A stretch of DNA of 64,000 nt from an uncultured Bacteroidales bacterium (GTDB taxonomy: Bacteria; Bacteroidota; Bacteroidia; Bacteroidales; Paludibacteraceae): assembly GCA_937885465.1 (NCBI GenBank), contig CAKZZM010000154.1, forward strand, positions 7,815-71,814, in the 5' to 3' direction. The translations under genes were made by a program, and so were the position numbers. Positions 51,768-59,323 of the stretch are shown in pieces (within the stretch, counting starts at the first letter, position 1; the number at the start of each line of letters is the position of its first letter). The notes under the pieces were generated by a model. The model did not search any database and was not told the origin of the DNA. It saw nothing but the letters and a program-made list of their open reading frames with translations.

Positions 51768-51895
51768 AAGTTGAAAGTGCGGGCAGAGCCCTAAAGTAGA
51801 TGGTAGAGATGGTCTTTTCGACCGTCTCTCAAGGAAGTCAGGGCGGATTCCTAAAGTGGATGGTAGAGACGGTCTTTTCGACCGTCTCTCAAAGA
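51720..51895 (+). repeat. families G and C after the CNNM-type gene
   Basis: AAAGTTGAAAGTTGAAAGT and GCGGGCAGAGCCCTAAAGT at 51745-51797; two family C hairpins at 51801-51833 and 51858-51893 with the linker AAGTCAGGGCGGATTCC. The G units start inside the gene. Confidence 0.88.
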
Positions 51896-51914
51896 AGTAG
51901 AAATACGCTAATAG

Positions 51915-51946
51915 AAAAGCAGCGAAGTGTGCACTTCGCTGCTTTT
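51915..51946. terminator. terminator downstream of tRNA-Arg
   Basis: Perfect inverted repeat, stem AAAAGCAGCGAAGTG with two bases between arms. On the minus strand it ends in TTTT and lies 7 bases after the tRNA 3' end. Confidence 0.8.
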
Positions 51947-51952
51947 GTTATG

Positions 51953-52026
51953 TGATCCCGGTGGGACTCAAACCCACGACCTTCAGAACCGGAATCTGAC
52001 GCTCTATTCAACTAAGCTACGGAACC
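51953..52026 (-). tRNA. tRNA-Arg (anticodon CCG)
   Basis: A 74-base cloverleaf on the minus strand. Acceptor GGTTCCG/CGGGATC (two G-T pairs), D arm with AGTTGAATAG, anticodon stem TCAGA/TCTGA around loop TTCCGGT with anticodon CCG, T arm GTGGG-TTTGAGT-CCCAC, discriminator A. CCA is not encoded. It reads CGG arginine codons. Confidence 0.93.
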
Positions 52027-52153
52027 ATAAGAACTCTCCCCTTTGTCGGGCGGAGGACTTATTCTTTCTTCTATATAACAAATGTGTTATACACCTTACT
52101 AAAGTTTCCTACTTATTTTGCCAAAAATTTTAATTTTTGGATAATTGTGGGTA

Positions 52154-52205
52154 GTAGCGAACGTCTCCGAACGTTCAACGTAGTGGAGAACGTCTCCGAA
52201 CGTTC
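52154..52205 (+). repeat. two family A copies upstream of tRNA-Arg
   Basis: Cores at 52154-52176 (GTAGC variant) and 52183-52205, 29 bases apart, within the possible leader of the minus-strand transcript. Confidence 0.88.
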
Positions 52206-52277
52206 AATTGTGGGTAATTGTTGACCAAAAACCAAAAAAAACGTAGTTTTTTCGCCAAATTCGTCTAATACGCCGAC

Positions 52278-52369
52278 AAAAAAATAATAAGTTGTTGATT
52301 CTCTGATGTGGGAAACTTCAGTACCTTACTTGCTTCGGTCGCGAGCGGGGGTGCTCACGCTCCTATATC
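52278..52369 (-). ncRNA. candidate small RNA upstream of tRNA-Arg
   Basis: The promoter at 52374-52404 starts transcription near 52369 on the minus strand. The next 90 bases have no convincing ORF (only a GTG-led 10-codon frame). They can fold: the 5' TTGAT region pairs with ATCAA near the 3' end, and GAGCG pairs with CGCTC. A run of seven T ends it at 52278-52284. It could instead be only a leader of the tRNA transcript. The class is not recognised. Confidence 0.4.
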
Positions 52370-52373
52370 AATG

Positions 52374-52404
52374 CAAAGGTACTGTTTTTTTTTGAATAGT
52401 GCAA
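52374..52404 (-). promoter_or_regulatory. promoter for the candidate small RNA / tRNA-Arg
   Basis: TTG (52402-52404), 20 bases, TACCTTTG (52374-52381) on the minus strand; a full consensus. Confidence 0.78.
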
Positions 52405-52422
52405 GAAAATAATTCAATTTTT

Positions 52423-52519
52423 GAACGTTTACAGACGTTCTCCACAGCACTTATATCCGTCTTTATAAAGTCGGCATTGAATGCCGACTAAAGTCCGAAC
52501 GTTCAGAGACGTTCTTCAC
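52423..52519 (-). repeat. A-B-A cluster at the end of the metal-binding protein gene
   Basis: Reversed A copies at 52423-52445 and 52497-52519 around family B (52452-52488). The last copy contains the TGA stop of the upstream-lying gene (CTCTGA loop). Confidence 0.88.
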
Positions 52520-52922
52520 TTTGCGGAATGGAGGCTCCGGAATCGGCATCGGTTTCCGTTTGTGTGTTCAGTTTTTGCTCTTTGGCAGGCGAAGTCGCGC
52601 TTGCATTTGTCTTGCTTTGTGTCAGTGCTTCTGTGGCGGCGGTATTGACTGTGGCGGGTTTGCCGATGGCTTTGAACGCCTCTTGCAGGGTTCCGATATC
52701 GGTTTTGTTAGCATCATAGACAATGGTTACCTGCTTTTTGTCAAGGTCGCAGATGAGGTCTTTCACGCCTTTCTCAAAAGCGATATTTTTCTCTATTTTT
52801 TTGATGCAGGCATCGCAGTGTAGCTCTACATCGAACACGATTGTCCGTTTGTCTGTCTTAGCGGCAAAAAGAGTGCTAAGAGATAGGGCAATAGCACAGA
52901 GTGTTGTAAGGAAATAACGCAT
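52503..52922 (-). CDS. secreted heavy-metal-associated (HMA) domain protein
   Basis: 139 residues with signal peptide MRYFLTTLCAIALSLSTLFA. The HMA fold spans about 27-95 and has the metal-binding pair in ELHCDACIKKIEK. A Thr/Ala/Gln-rich tail follows. The final SEERL and stop are encoded by a family A variant whose loop is CTCTGA. Such domains carry copper or similar metals; here it would act outside the inner membrane. It is the last gene of the receptor operon, so it may pass metal to or from the receptor. Confidence 0.85.
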   Translation of the reverse strand: MRYFLTTLCAIALSLSTLFAAKTDKRTIVFDVELHCDACIKKIEKNIAFEKGVKDLICDLDKKQVTIVYDANKTDIGTLQEAFKAIGKPATVNTAATEALTQSKTNASATSPAKEQKLNTQTETDADSGASIPQSEERL

Positions 52923-52943
52923 AATATTCTGTTTTTTTAGTTT

Positions 52944-52996
52944 GAACGTTCAGAGACGTTCTCCACTACCGTTGAACGTTCAGAGACGTTCTCCAC
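52944..52996 (-). repeat. two family A copies between receptor and HMA genes
   Basis: Reversed cores at 52944-52966 and 52974-52996, exactly 30 bases apart, both with loop CTCTGA in the forward sense. Confidence 0.9.
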
Positions 52997-53072
52997 TACG
53001 GCTGTGTTCAGTTTCTAAAATCCGTTAGTATCCGTGTGGAATAAATAGTTAAAGTAATTTTTCGAAGTAACC

Positions 53073-55493
53073 TTAATCATCGTTTTTCTCAAGTGTCCAA
53101 CGGAAGCCGAGATATACTTTCCAGCCTGTTATCGGTCCCCATGCCATCGATGCGTCAAAATCTGTGCCGAAAGGTTTGTCGGCATCGATGATTGGATTTT
53201 CTTGTCGGAAGTTAGTCATGTTTTCTGCGCCGAGGTAGATAGAGCATGTCCGGAAGTATTTTGTAACCTGCGCCATCAGTTGCGGATACCATTTGTAGTA
53301 AAGCGAGCCGTCTGCTTGCTCGCTGTATTGCGAAGAGCCTAAGTTTTGCAAGAAGTAAGTGTTAAAACCGTCGGGCATTCGTCCTCCGCCGTTGAACTGC
53401 GCAGTCAGGTCGAATTGCCACTTCTTCAGTGGCGTTTGGTAAGAAGTGGTGATGATGCCTTTCCACCTGTTGGTCAGTGGTTTGAGTCGCGTTACAGCCA
53501 CGCTGCCGTCTGCCTCTGTCGCGTCTGCTTTCGAGGTGTAGTACGGCAGGGTGGTGAATGTCGTTTGGCGTGTGTCGGTATAGCGGAAGGCGGCAGTGAG
53601 AGTCCAACCGCGCAAAATCTCCATTGTCGCCTCTATCTGGGCATTATGAGCAAATGAGCGACCGCCTATATCTGATATGTTGTAGAGCGTAACAGAGTGT
53701 GCGGAGCGGTCGAGGTCGGCAACAACGCAGTCGAAGAAATTAGTGAAATAATACTCGGCAGAGACGGATAACTCTCCGGATGCGGTAGGAATATGGAAAG
53801 TGGTGCTAACGCCCGTGTTAATTGCTCGCTCTTGGTTGGCAACAGGAATGTAAGTGGTATTAATCATTCGTGATGAAGGTAGCATAAAAGCATTGTCGGC
53901 AATTACATTAGGACTGCGATAGCCTAATCCTAAGGATGCTCTGATGCTCCACCATTCCCACGGGCTATATCTGACATTCAGTCTCGGAGTGGCAAATATG
54001 CCGTAGCGAGAAGACCAATCGGCACGAACACCGCTCACGAGCGATAGTTGTTCTTCCACTTTGAGTGAGTATTCTGCGAATATGCCCGGGGTAAACTCCT
54101 GCCGAGAGAGGTCTAATGTCGTTGAAGCTGCGATGGCTCCGCTATTTCCGTACTCGAATATCTGTTCGTTATATTTATCGTAGTTAAAACTCAGACCTGT
54201 GGATAGCCGATGGTCGATATCGATATCCGAGTTTCCTCCTTCAAAATTGGCTTGGCATATAGCATTGAGATAGGCGTTCCATTGTGAGGCATCCCATTGT
54301 CGCAGCCCGTAGGTGTTGTGCTGGTCGTGGTAGGATGCGGCGGCGATGATGCCGACCGAACTGCCGGTCTCTTCGTCAAAGACGATGCCGTTTTTCAGAA
54401 ATCCGTCGATGCGGTGTGTGCGTAAAGTGATGAGATAAGGATTAGAGAGCGTAGTGTTGCTGTTGTGGGTATGTCGTTGTCCTCCGTCGCGGGCATCATA
54501 TAAGCCGCGAACAAAGGCTTGGAGGGTGTAGTCATGGTTTTTGTAAAACCAGCGGTTGGCGATATTGAGGTTGTTGCTCAGAGGCATATCAAGGAAGCCG
54601 TCTTTGTTGTCGTCCATCGGCAGTGAGCCGTTTTGATAATGCGCTAATATACCCGTATATAGTGATTGATGTTGTGCCTGAAGCGGGATATTCCAACCGC
54701 CTTCGACATTCAGTTCGGCATGCAGTTCGGAGTTAAGCATCACATTAATAGCGACAGGGTCTTGTGTCTGAGGCTTGAGATATTCCACATTTATCTGCCC
54801 CGTGGTCGCTTCGTAGCCGTTTATAACGGACGAGGTACCTTTGCTGACCTGAATAGAATTCATCCATGGTCCCGGGATATATTCCATTCCGAAGTTTTGC
54901 GCCAATCCTCTCACGCCCGGCGTGTTTTCTGATAGCAGTTGCACATAGGTGCCGCTTAGCCCGAGTAGGCGTATCGTCTTTGCTCCCGTTGCTGCATCGG
55001 CATACGCCACATCTACGGAGGCGTTTGTCTCGAACGCCTCGCTGAGGTTGCAGCATGCCGCCTTGCATAGTTCTTCGCTATTGAGCGTCTCTACATCGAA
55101 GGCGGCGGTACGAGATTTGAGGACGGCAGCGCGACGCTCTACTATATTAACCGTGTTCAATTCAATCATATCAGCGAGCACAAAAGTGACGGGAAGATTG
55201 CTTTGTGAGGGTTTAGAAGTACTTACGACTATTGTGTCGTTGATATATCCGACATACGATGCTATGAGTTTGTCGGTAGAGTTGGCGGGTGCCGGTGGAA
55301 TATTAAACTTGCCGTTGTCATCGGTCACGCCACCGATAGTAGTGCCTTCCCAAAAGACATTAGCACCGATAAGCGGCATACCGTTGAGGTCAAGTACCTC
55401 ACCGGAAATCTGTTCTTCTACATTCGCGCTTAAAATGGTCTGCGCAAGAATGACGAGACAAGAGAGTAATATGGTCAGTTTTTTTCCGTACAT
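53073..55493 (-). CDS. TonB-dependent receptor (metal-linked)
   Basis: 806 residues from ATG at 55491-55493, where a signal peptide starts (MYGKKLTILLSCLVILAQTI). The longer frame to 55661 is out of register with the real upstream gene and was rejected. A carboxypeptidase-like domain (about 30-110, ISGEVLDLNGMPLIGANVFW) precedes the plug (LLGLSGTYVQLLSENTPGVR, GPWMNSIQVSKGTSSVINGY) and a barrel ending in KVYLGFRWTL. The layout is of the smaller metallophore/metal receptors rather than SusC. Neighbours with CxxC metal sites suggest copper or iron uptake. Confidence 0.9.
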   Translation of the reverse strand: MYGKKLTILLSCLVILAQTILSANVEEQISGEVLDLNGMPLIGANVFWEGTTIGGVTDDNGKFNIPPAPANSTDKLIASYVGYINDTIVVSTSKPSQSNLPVTFVLADMIELNTVNIVERRAAVLKSRTAAFDVETLNSEELCKAACCNLSEAFETNASVDVAYADAATGAKTIRLLGLSGTYVQLLSENTPGVRGLAQNFGMEYIPGPWMNSIQVSKGTSSVINGYEATTGQINVEYLKPQTQDPVAINVMLNSELHAELNVEGGWNIPLQAQHQSLYTGILAHYQNGSLPMDDNKDGFLDMPLSNNLNIANRWFYKNHDYTLQAFVRGLYDARDGGQRHTHNSNTTLSNPYLITLRTHRIDGFLKNGIVFDEETGSSVGIIAAASYHDQHNTYGLRQWDASQWNAYLNAICQANFEGGNSDIDIDHRLSTGLSFNYDKYNEQIFEYGNSGAIAASTTLDLSRQEFTPGIFAEYSLKVEEQLSLVSGVRADWSSRYGIFATPRLNVRYSPWEWWSIRASLGLGYRSPNVIADNAFMLPSSRMINTTYIPVANQERAINTGVSTTFHIPTASGELSVSAEYYFTNFFDCVVADLDRSAHSVTLYNISDIGGRSFAHNAQIEATMEILRGWTLTAAFRYTDTRQTTFTTLPYYTSKADATEADGSVAVTRLKPLTNRWKGIITTSYQTPLKKWQFDLTAQFNGGGRMPDGFNTYFLQNLGSSQYSEQADGSLYYKWYPQLMAQVTKYFRTCSIYLGAENMTNFRQENPIIDADKPFGTDFDASMAWGPITGWKVYLGFRWTLEKNDD

Positions 55494-55624
55494 TTGTTTG
55501 CAAGCGGACAGGTCGTACAACCGCCATCGCACGGTGTTGATTTTCTCTGCTCTCGGTAGATTGTCAGCACCATACCGCACACAGCGATTGCAATAATTAC
55601 TATAACGATGATTTTCTCTATCAT
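55475..55624 (-). CDS. FeoB-associated Cys-rich membrane protein-like small protein
   Basis: 49 residues from ATG at 55622-55624 to TGA at 55475-55477. One membrane helix (EKIIVIVIIAIAVCGMVLTI), then a Cys-rich tail CDGGCTTCPLANKC. It matches the form of small proteins found beside FeoB. It overlaps the receptor start by 19 bases in another frame. The promoter at 55631-55661 leaves almost no leader, so the messenger may be leaderless. The cysteine group could bind iron or copper. Confidence 0.82.
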   Translation of the reverse strand: MIEKIIVIVIIAIAVCGMVLTIYREQRKSTPCDGGCTTCPLANKCTEKN

Positions 55625-55630
55625 TTTGCG

Positions 55631-55661
55631 CAAAATTACTGCTTTTTTTATAGTTAAGCAA
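55631..55661 (-). promoter_or_regulatory. promoter of the metal receptor operon
   Basis: TTG (55659-55661), 20 bases, TAATTTTG (55631-55638) on the minus strand, only 6 bases before the ATG at 55624. Confidence 0.72.
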
Positions 55662-55742
55662 TAACTAAAAATAAGTAATTGCCGTTAAGCGGGTATCCCC
55701 TTATTTTGGTAGTGCTGAATTTTTTGCTTTGTTGTATTTTTC

Positions 55743-55773
55743 TTGCGCTGTTGAGAAAATTGTAGTACCTTTG
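55743..55773 (+). promoter_or_regulatory. promoter of the glycosyltransferase gene
   Basis: TTG (55743-55745), 20 bases, TACCTTTG (55766-55773). Confidence 0.78.
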
Positions 55774-55818
55774 CAATAACGCAATAATAATGTTTCTGCT
55801 TTCAGTGCCGGTTCTGTT

Positions 55819-56955
55819 ATGAAGGTTCTCTATCTTACGGAGTGGTATCCGCATCGTTATGATGCCATGTCAGGCTTGTTTGTTCACAAACACGCCGCGG
55901 CTTCTGTTGGTGCGGGGGTTGATGTATGTGTGCTGTACCTCTTTAATGAGAAGAGCCAAAGGACGATGACCACGAACAGAGTAGGGATAGAGGTGGTTGA
56001 GCAGCTGACGGATGGCGTGCGTGAGGTGTACGTATATTATAATAAAGGTACATTTCTTTCGGCGTTGCGGCGAGGGTGGCGTGAGGTGCAGGAGAGGTGG
56101 GGGACGCCTGACCTTTGTCAGTTGAATGTGTTGACAAAGAATGTTCTTCTGCCGCTTTGGCTAAGGCTGACACGACATACACCTTATATAGTAGTTGAAC
56201 ATTGGTCGGGTTATCTGCCGCAGAATGGAAAGTTTGCAATGTCAAGTGTCGTGCATCGTTCGCTTGCTCGTTTGGCGGTAAGAAAAGCGTCAGCGGTGAT
56301 GCCGGTGTCGGAAGTGTTGGAACGGTCGATGCGGGCGCAGGGGTTTAGCAATAAGCGATGGCTGAGGTTGAATAATGTGGTGGACGATATCTTTTACAAT
56401 GTTGAGTGCCGTCCTCATAGCATCAAGTCGTTTCTTCATGTCAGTTGCTTTGATGAGCGGGCAAAGAATGTGCGAGGTCTGCTTAGGGCGGTAAGAATAT
56501 TAGCAGATAAAAGGGATGATTTTCGGTTGGTGCTTGTCGGTACGGGTGTTGATTATGCTGATGTTCGGGAGTATGCCGAGTCGCTCGGTTTCCCGAGAGG
56601 TATGTTGCAGTGGAAGGGTGAGTTGCCTCTGGAGGGGGTGGCAGAGTGCTTTGCCGAAGCCGATGCTTTTGTGTTGTTTTCTAATTACGAGACGGCGGGC
56701 GTGGTACTTGCTGAGAGCCTTGCAGCAGGATGTCCGATAGTGAGTACGCCTGTCGGTATTGCTCCTCAGATAATAACGGACAAAACAGGTGTCTTAGTGC
56801 CGATAGGCGACGAGTCTGCTTTGGCAGAAGCATTGGAAGGCGTGATGACTGATGTGCGGGAGTTTGATAGGAAAGAGATGCGGAGGAGAGCGAATATCTA
56901 TAGTTATGATAGTGTGGGGGACTGCCTACTTCGGGTTTATCAGTCGGTTATTTGA
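55819..56955 (+). CDS. family 4 glycosyltransferase
   Basis: 378 residues, GT-B fold. The N-terminal half starts MKVLYLTEWYPHRYDAMSGL, a common start in GT4. The C-terminal nucleotide-sugar half has SFLHVSCFDERAKNVRGLLR, FRLVLVGTGVDYADVREYAE and FVLFSNYETAGVVLAESLAA, the E-x7-E region. It should transfer a sugar from a nucleotide donor in polysaccharide or lipopolysaccharide synthesis; donor and acceptor are unknown. It stands alone with its own promoter. Confidence 0.88.
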   Translation: MKVLYLTEWYPHRYDAMSGLFVHKHAAASVGAGVDVCVLYLFNEKSQRTMTTNRVGIEVVEQLTDGVREVYVYYNKGTFLSALRRGWREVQERWGTPDLCQLNVLTKNVLLPLWLRLTRHTPYIVVEHWSGYLPQNGKFAMSSVVHRSLARLAVRKASAVMPVSEVLERSMRAQGFSNKRWLRLNNVVDDIFYNVECRPHSIKSFLHVSCFDERAKNVRGLLRAVRILADKRDDFRLVLVGTGVDYADVREYAESLGFPRGMLQWKGELPLEGVAECFAEADAFVLFSNYETAGVVLAESLAAGCPIVSTPVGIAPQIITDKTGVLVPIGDESALAEALEGVMTDVREFDRKEMRRRANIYSYDSVGDCLLRVYQSVI

Positions 56956-57050
56956 GTGAAAAAATGCGAGAGAGAAGAAAAAAACAACTCGGCAATAAAC
57001 AATATGTTATAGCAAAAAAGCAACTTTTTTTAAAAAAAAAGTCATTGTGT

Positions 57051-57081
57051 TTGCTAATATAAGAAAAAATATGTAAATTTG
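57051..57081 (+). promoter_or_regulatory. tonB promoter
   Basis: TTG (57051-57053), 20 bases, TAAATTTG (57074-57081). Confidence 0.78.
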
Positions 57082-57117
57082 CATCGATTTGCGAGAAAAT
57101 TCAAATTGATTAGTACC

Positions 57118-57801
57118 ATGGATATCAAGAAATCAAAAGAAGCGAGTTTGGAAGATAAGAAGTTAACTTATCTTCTCTTAGGCTTTGTGTTTGTCCTTAG
57201 CATTTGCTATGTAGCGCTTGAATGGACGGAGAAAGAGGTTACCGTGTATGAGATTATCGATGAAGAGTTCCTTATTGAGGATGAGATCGAGATTCAGCAG
57301 ACCACTCAGGACATTACTCCTCCGCCACCACCGGCACCCGTACAAGAGATTGAGGTGCTGACCGTTGTTGACGATGAGGTGGAGACGCAGCATATCGAGA
57401 TTAACACAGAGGATGACAAGGATGTTGAGGTTGTTGTTGCAGCGCCGGTAGAGCAAGTTGTAGAAGACGAGGAGGTAGAGGAAGAGGTGTTCGTTGTGGT
57501 TGAGAAGATGCCGGAGTTCCCCGGTGGCCAAGCCGCTCTCTTCAAATATCTATCCGAGAATGTTAAGTATCCCGTTATTGCACAGGAGAATGGTATTCAA
57601 GGGCGTGTCATCTGCCAATTCGTGGTGAACAAGGACGGCTCTATCGTTGATGTAGAGGTAGTCCGCACAGGTGGTGACCCGTCGCTTGACAAAGAGGCCG
57701 TCAGGGTTATCAAATCAATGCCTAAGTGGTCGCCCGGGCAACAGAGAGGTAAGGCTGTACGCGTTAAATATACCGTGCCGGTTAACTTCAAACTTCAATA
57801 A
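57118..57801 (+). CDS. tonB: TonB energy transducer
   Basis: 227 residues from ATG 57118; the upstream in-frame ATG at 57079 lies within the -7 box. One N-terminal membrane helix (LTYLLLGFVFVLSICYVALE), then a periplasmic acidic/Pro linker (TPPPPPAPVQEIEV and many Glu/Val), then a TonB_C domain (about 142-227) with MPEFPGGQAALFKYLSENVK, YP, GRVICQFVVNKDGSIVDVEV and the terminal PVNF. It carries proton-motive energy to outer-membrane receptors such as the two here. ExbB/ExbD are not in the window. Confidence 0.92.
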   Translation: MDIKKSKEASLEDKKLTYLLLGFVFVLSICYVALEWTEKEVTVYEIIDEEFLIEDEIEIQQTTQDITPPPPPAPVQEIEVLTVVDDEVETQHIEINTEDDKDVEVVVAAPVEQVVEDEEVEEEVFVVVEKMPEFPGGQAALFKYLSENVKYPVIAQENGIQGRVICQFVVNKDGSIVDVEVVRTGGDPSLDKEAVRVIKSMPKWSPGQQRGKAVRVKYTVPVNFKLQ

Positions 57802-57981
57802 GTAGAAAGTCGATAGTAAAAAGTCGATAGTAAAAGTCGAAAGCCCCGCAAACGCAAATCGTGTTCCGGCTTTCGACTTTCTTAATAGTGGAGAACGTCT
57901 CCGAACGTTCAAACTTTCAACTTTCAAACTTTCAACTTTCAACTTTCGGCTTTCAACTTTCAACTTTCAACTTTCAACTTA
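57801..57981 (+). repeat. family G and A repeats after tonB
   Basis: AGTCGATAGTAAAAAGTCG units, GGCTTTCGACTTTC, a family A core (57888-57910), then CTTTCAACTTTCAACTTT units up to the next start codon. It occupies the whole gap. Confidence 0.88.
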
Positions 57982-57982
57982 A

Positions 57983-59320
57983 ATGAAGCGATCGTTATGT
58001 ATAGCAGTATTAACTTGTGTCCTATTTGCGAGTTGTTCGGTGGAAAGTGATACCTCTGCGCCTCAGCACTTGATATACGGTGCCGATGTGAGCGATGCTT
58101 TTTACTTGGACAGATTGCCGCTTATTGATTCTGCTTTTCAGCGTTATGTCGATATGGAGGTGCTACCGCAGGCGGTGACGATGGTGGTGCATAAGGGTAG
58201 GGTGGTGCATTGCAAAGCCTTTGGATGGCGCGATAGGGAAAATAATATACCTTGCAGGACTGACGATATTTTTCGTATTGCGTCTCAGACGAAAGCGATA
58301 TCCGTTGTTGCTTTTATGACTCTTGTGGAGGAGGGACTTATTCAGCTTGACGAACCCGTTAAGAAGTACTTACCTGAATTTGCCTCTCCGCAAGTTTTAG
58401 TCAGTTATAGGGATGCCAATGGTCAATATACTGATATTGTTACTCGTCCGGCTAAGAGGGATATTACAATCCGCCACCTCATCACTCATACTTCAGGTAT
58501 ATGTTATGATGGCATTTTCGACCGTCTGCAATATGACTACGAAATAGCGCCGCATAACACATTAGATAGTCTTACTCTCGCAGAGAATGTGCGTCATATT
58601 GCACAAATGCCCTTGCGTTGTGACCCCGGGGAGGAGTTTAACTATTGCTACAACATCGATATTCTCGGGCGTATAGCAGAGGTTGTTACAGCCCAAGACT
58701 TTTATACCATTATCAAAGAGCGGGTACTTGACCCTTGTGATATGCGCGACACCTATTTTCTCGTGCCGCCTGAGAAGACCGACAGAGTGGTCAAACTATA
58801 TTCTTACCTGAGAGATATGACCGATACCGATGCCTCTGCTTTGCCGCATAGCGATGCTCGTCTCGGGCGGCCGCAGGGACAGTTAGTCCTTTCTGATAAT
58901 CAGTTATATCAGACTTTTCCTTACGCTGCAACCGGCACTTACTGCTCACCTTCGTCCGGACTATGCGGCACGATAGAAGATTATGCTAAGTTTTGCCAGA
59001 TGATACTCAATGGAGGCACTTTCAATAATCGTCGAATAATAGGACGCAAGACATTGGAGATGATGCAGAAAAACGGCGTGGGCAATATGCGGGGCGAGTT
59101 GGGATTCGGTATGGCGTGGGATGTGTTCCGACCTGAAAACGCGCACAATACGGTTATTTCCGAAGGCTCAATGCGGTGGGGCGGGATGTTCGGCACCGAT
59201 TATGTTATTGACCCGCAGGAAGAGTTACTTATTCTGCTCTACACCAACTGTCTGCCTAACCTATCCGGATATAATGCCAAGACGATGATGCATAATGTCA
59301 CATATCAAGCCTTAAAATAA
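57983..59320 (+). CDS. serine beta-lactamase-like hydrolase lipoprotein
   Basis: 445 residues, lipobox VLFASCS. The class C/esterase fold has the active-site SxxK in FRIASQTKAISVVAFM, a YxN-type motif in FNYCYNIDILGRIAEVV, and the third element near MRWGGMFGTDYVID. Members include esterases, peptidases and lactamases, so the substrate is open; ITHTSGICYDG is typical of the whole group. The start follows a repeat array directly. It ends 3 bases before recG. Confidence 0.86.
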   Translation: MKRSLCIAVLTCVLFASCSVESDTSAPQHLIYGADVSDAFYLDRLPLIDSAFQRYVDMEVLPQAVTMVVHKGRVVHCKAFGWRDRENNIPCRTDDIFRIASQTKAISVVAFMTLVEEGLIQLDEPVKKYLPEFASPQVLVSYRDANGQYTDIVTRPAKRDITIRHLITHTSGICYDGIFDRLQYDYEIAPHNTLDSLTLAENVRHIAQMPLRCDPGEEFNYCYNIDILGRIAEVVTAQDFYTIIKERVLDPCDMRDTYFLVPPEKTDRVVKLYSYLRDMTDTDASALPHSDARLGRPQGQLVLSDNQLYQTFPYAATGTYCSPSSGLCGTIEDYAKFCQMILNGGTFNNRRIIGRKTLEMMQKNGVGNMRGELGFGMAWDVFRPENAHNTVISEGSMRWGGMFGTDYVIDPQEELLILLYTNCLPNLSGYNAKTMMHNVTYQALK

Positions 59321-59323
59321 TCT

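Noticed and set aside
53073..55661. Extended start of the TonB receptor at 55661
   Set aside because: The extra 56 codons lie over the promoter and the Cys-rich protein in another frame; the signal peptide begins at 55493.
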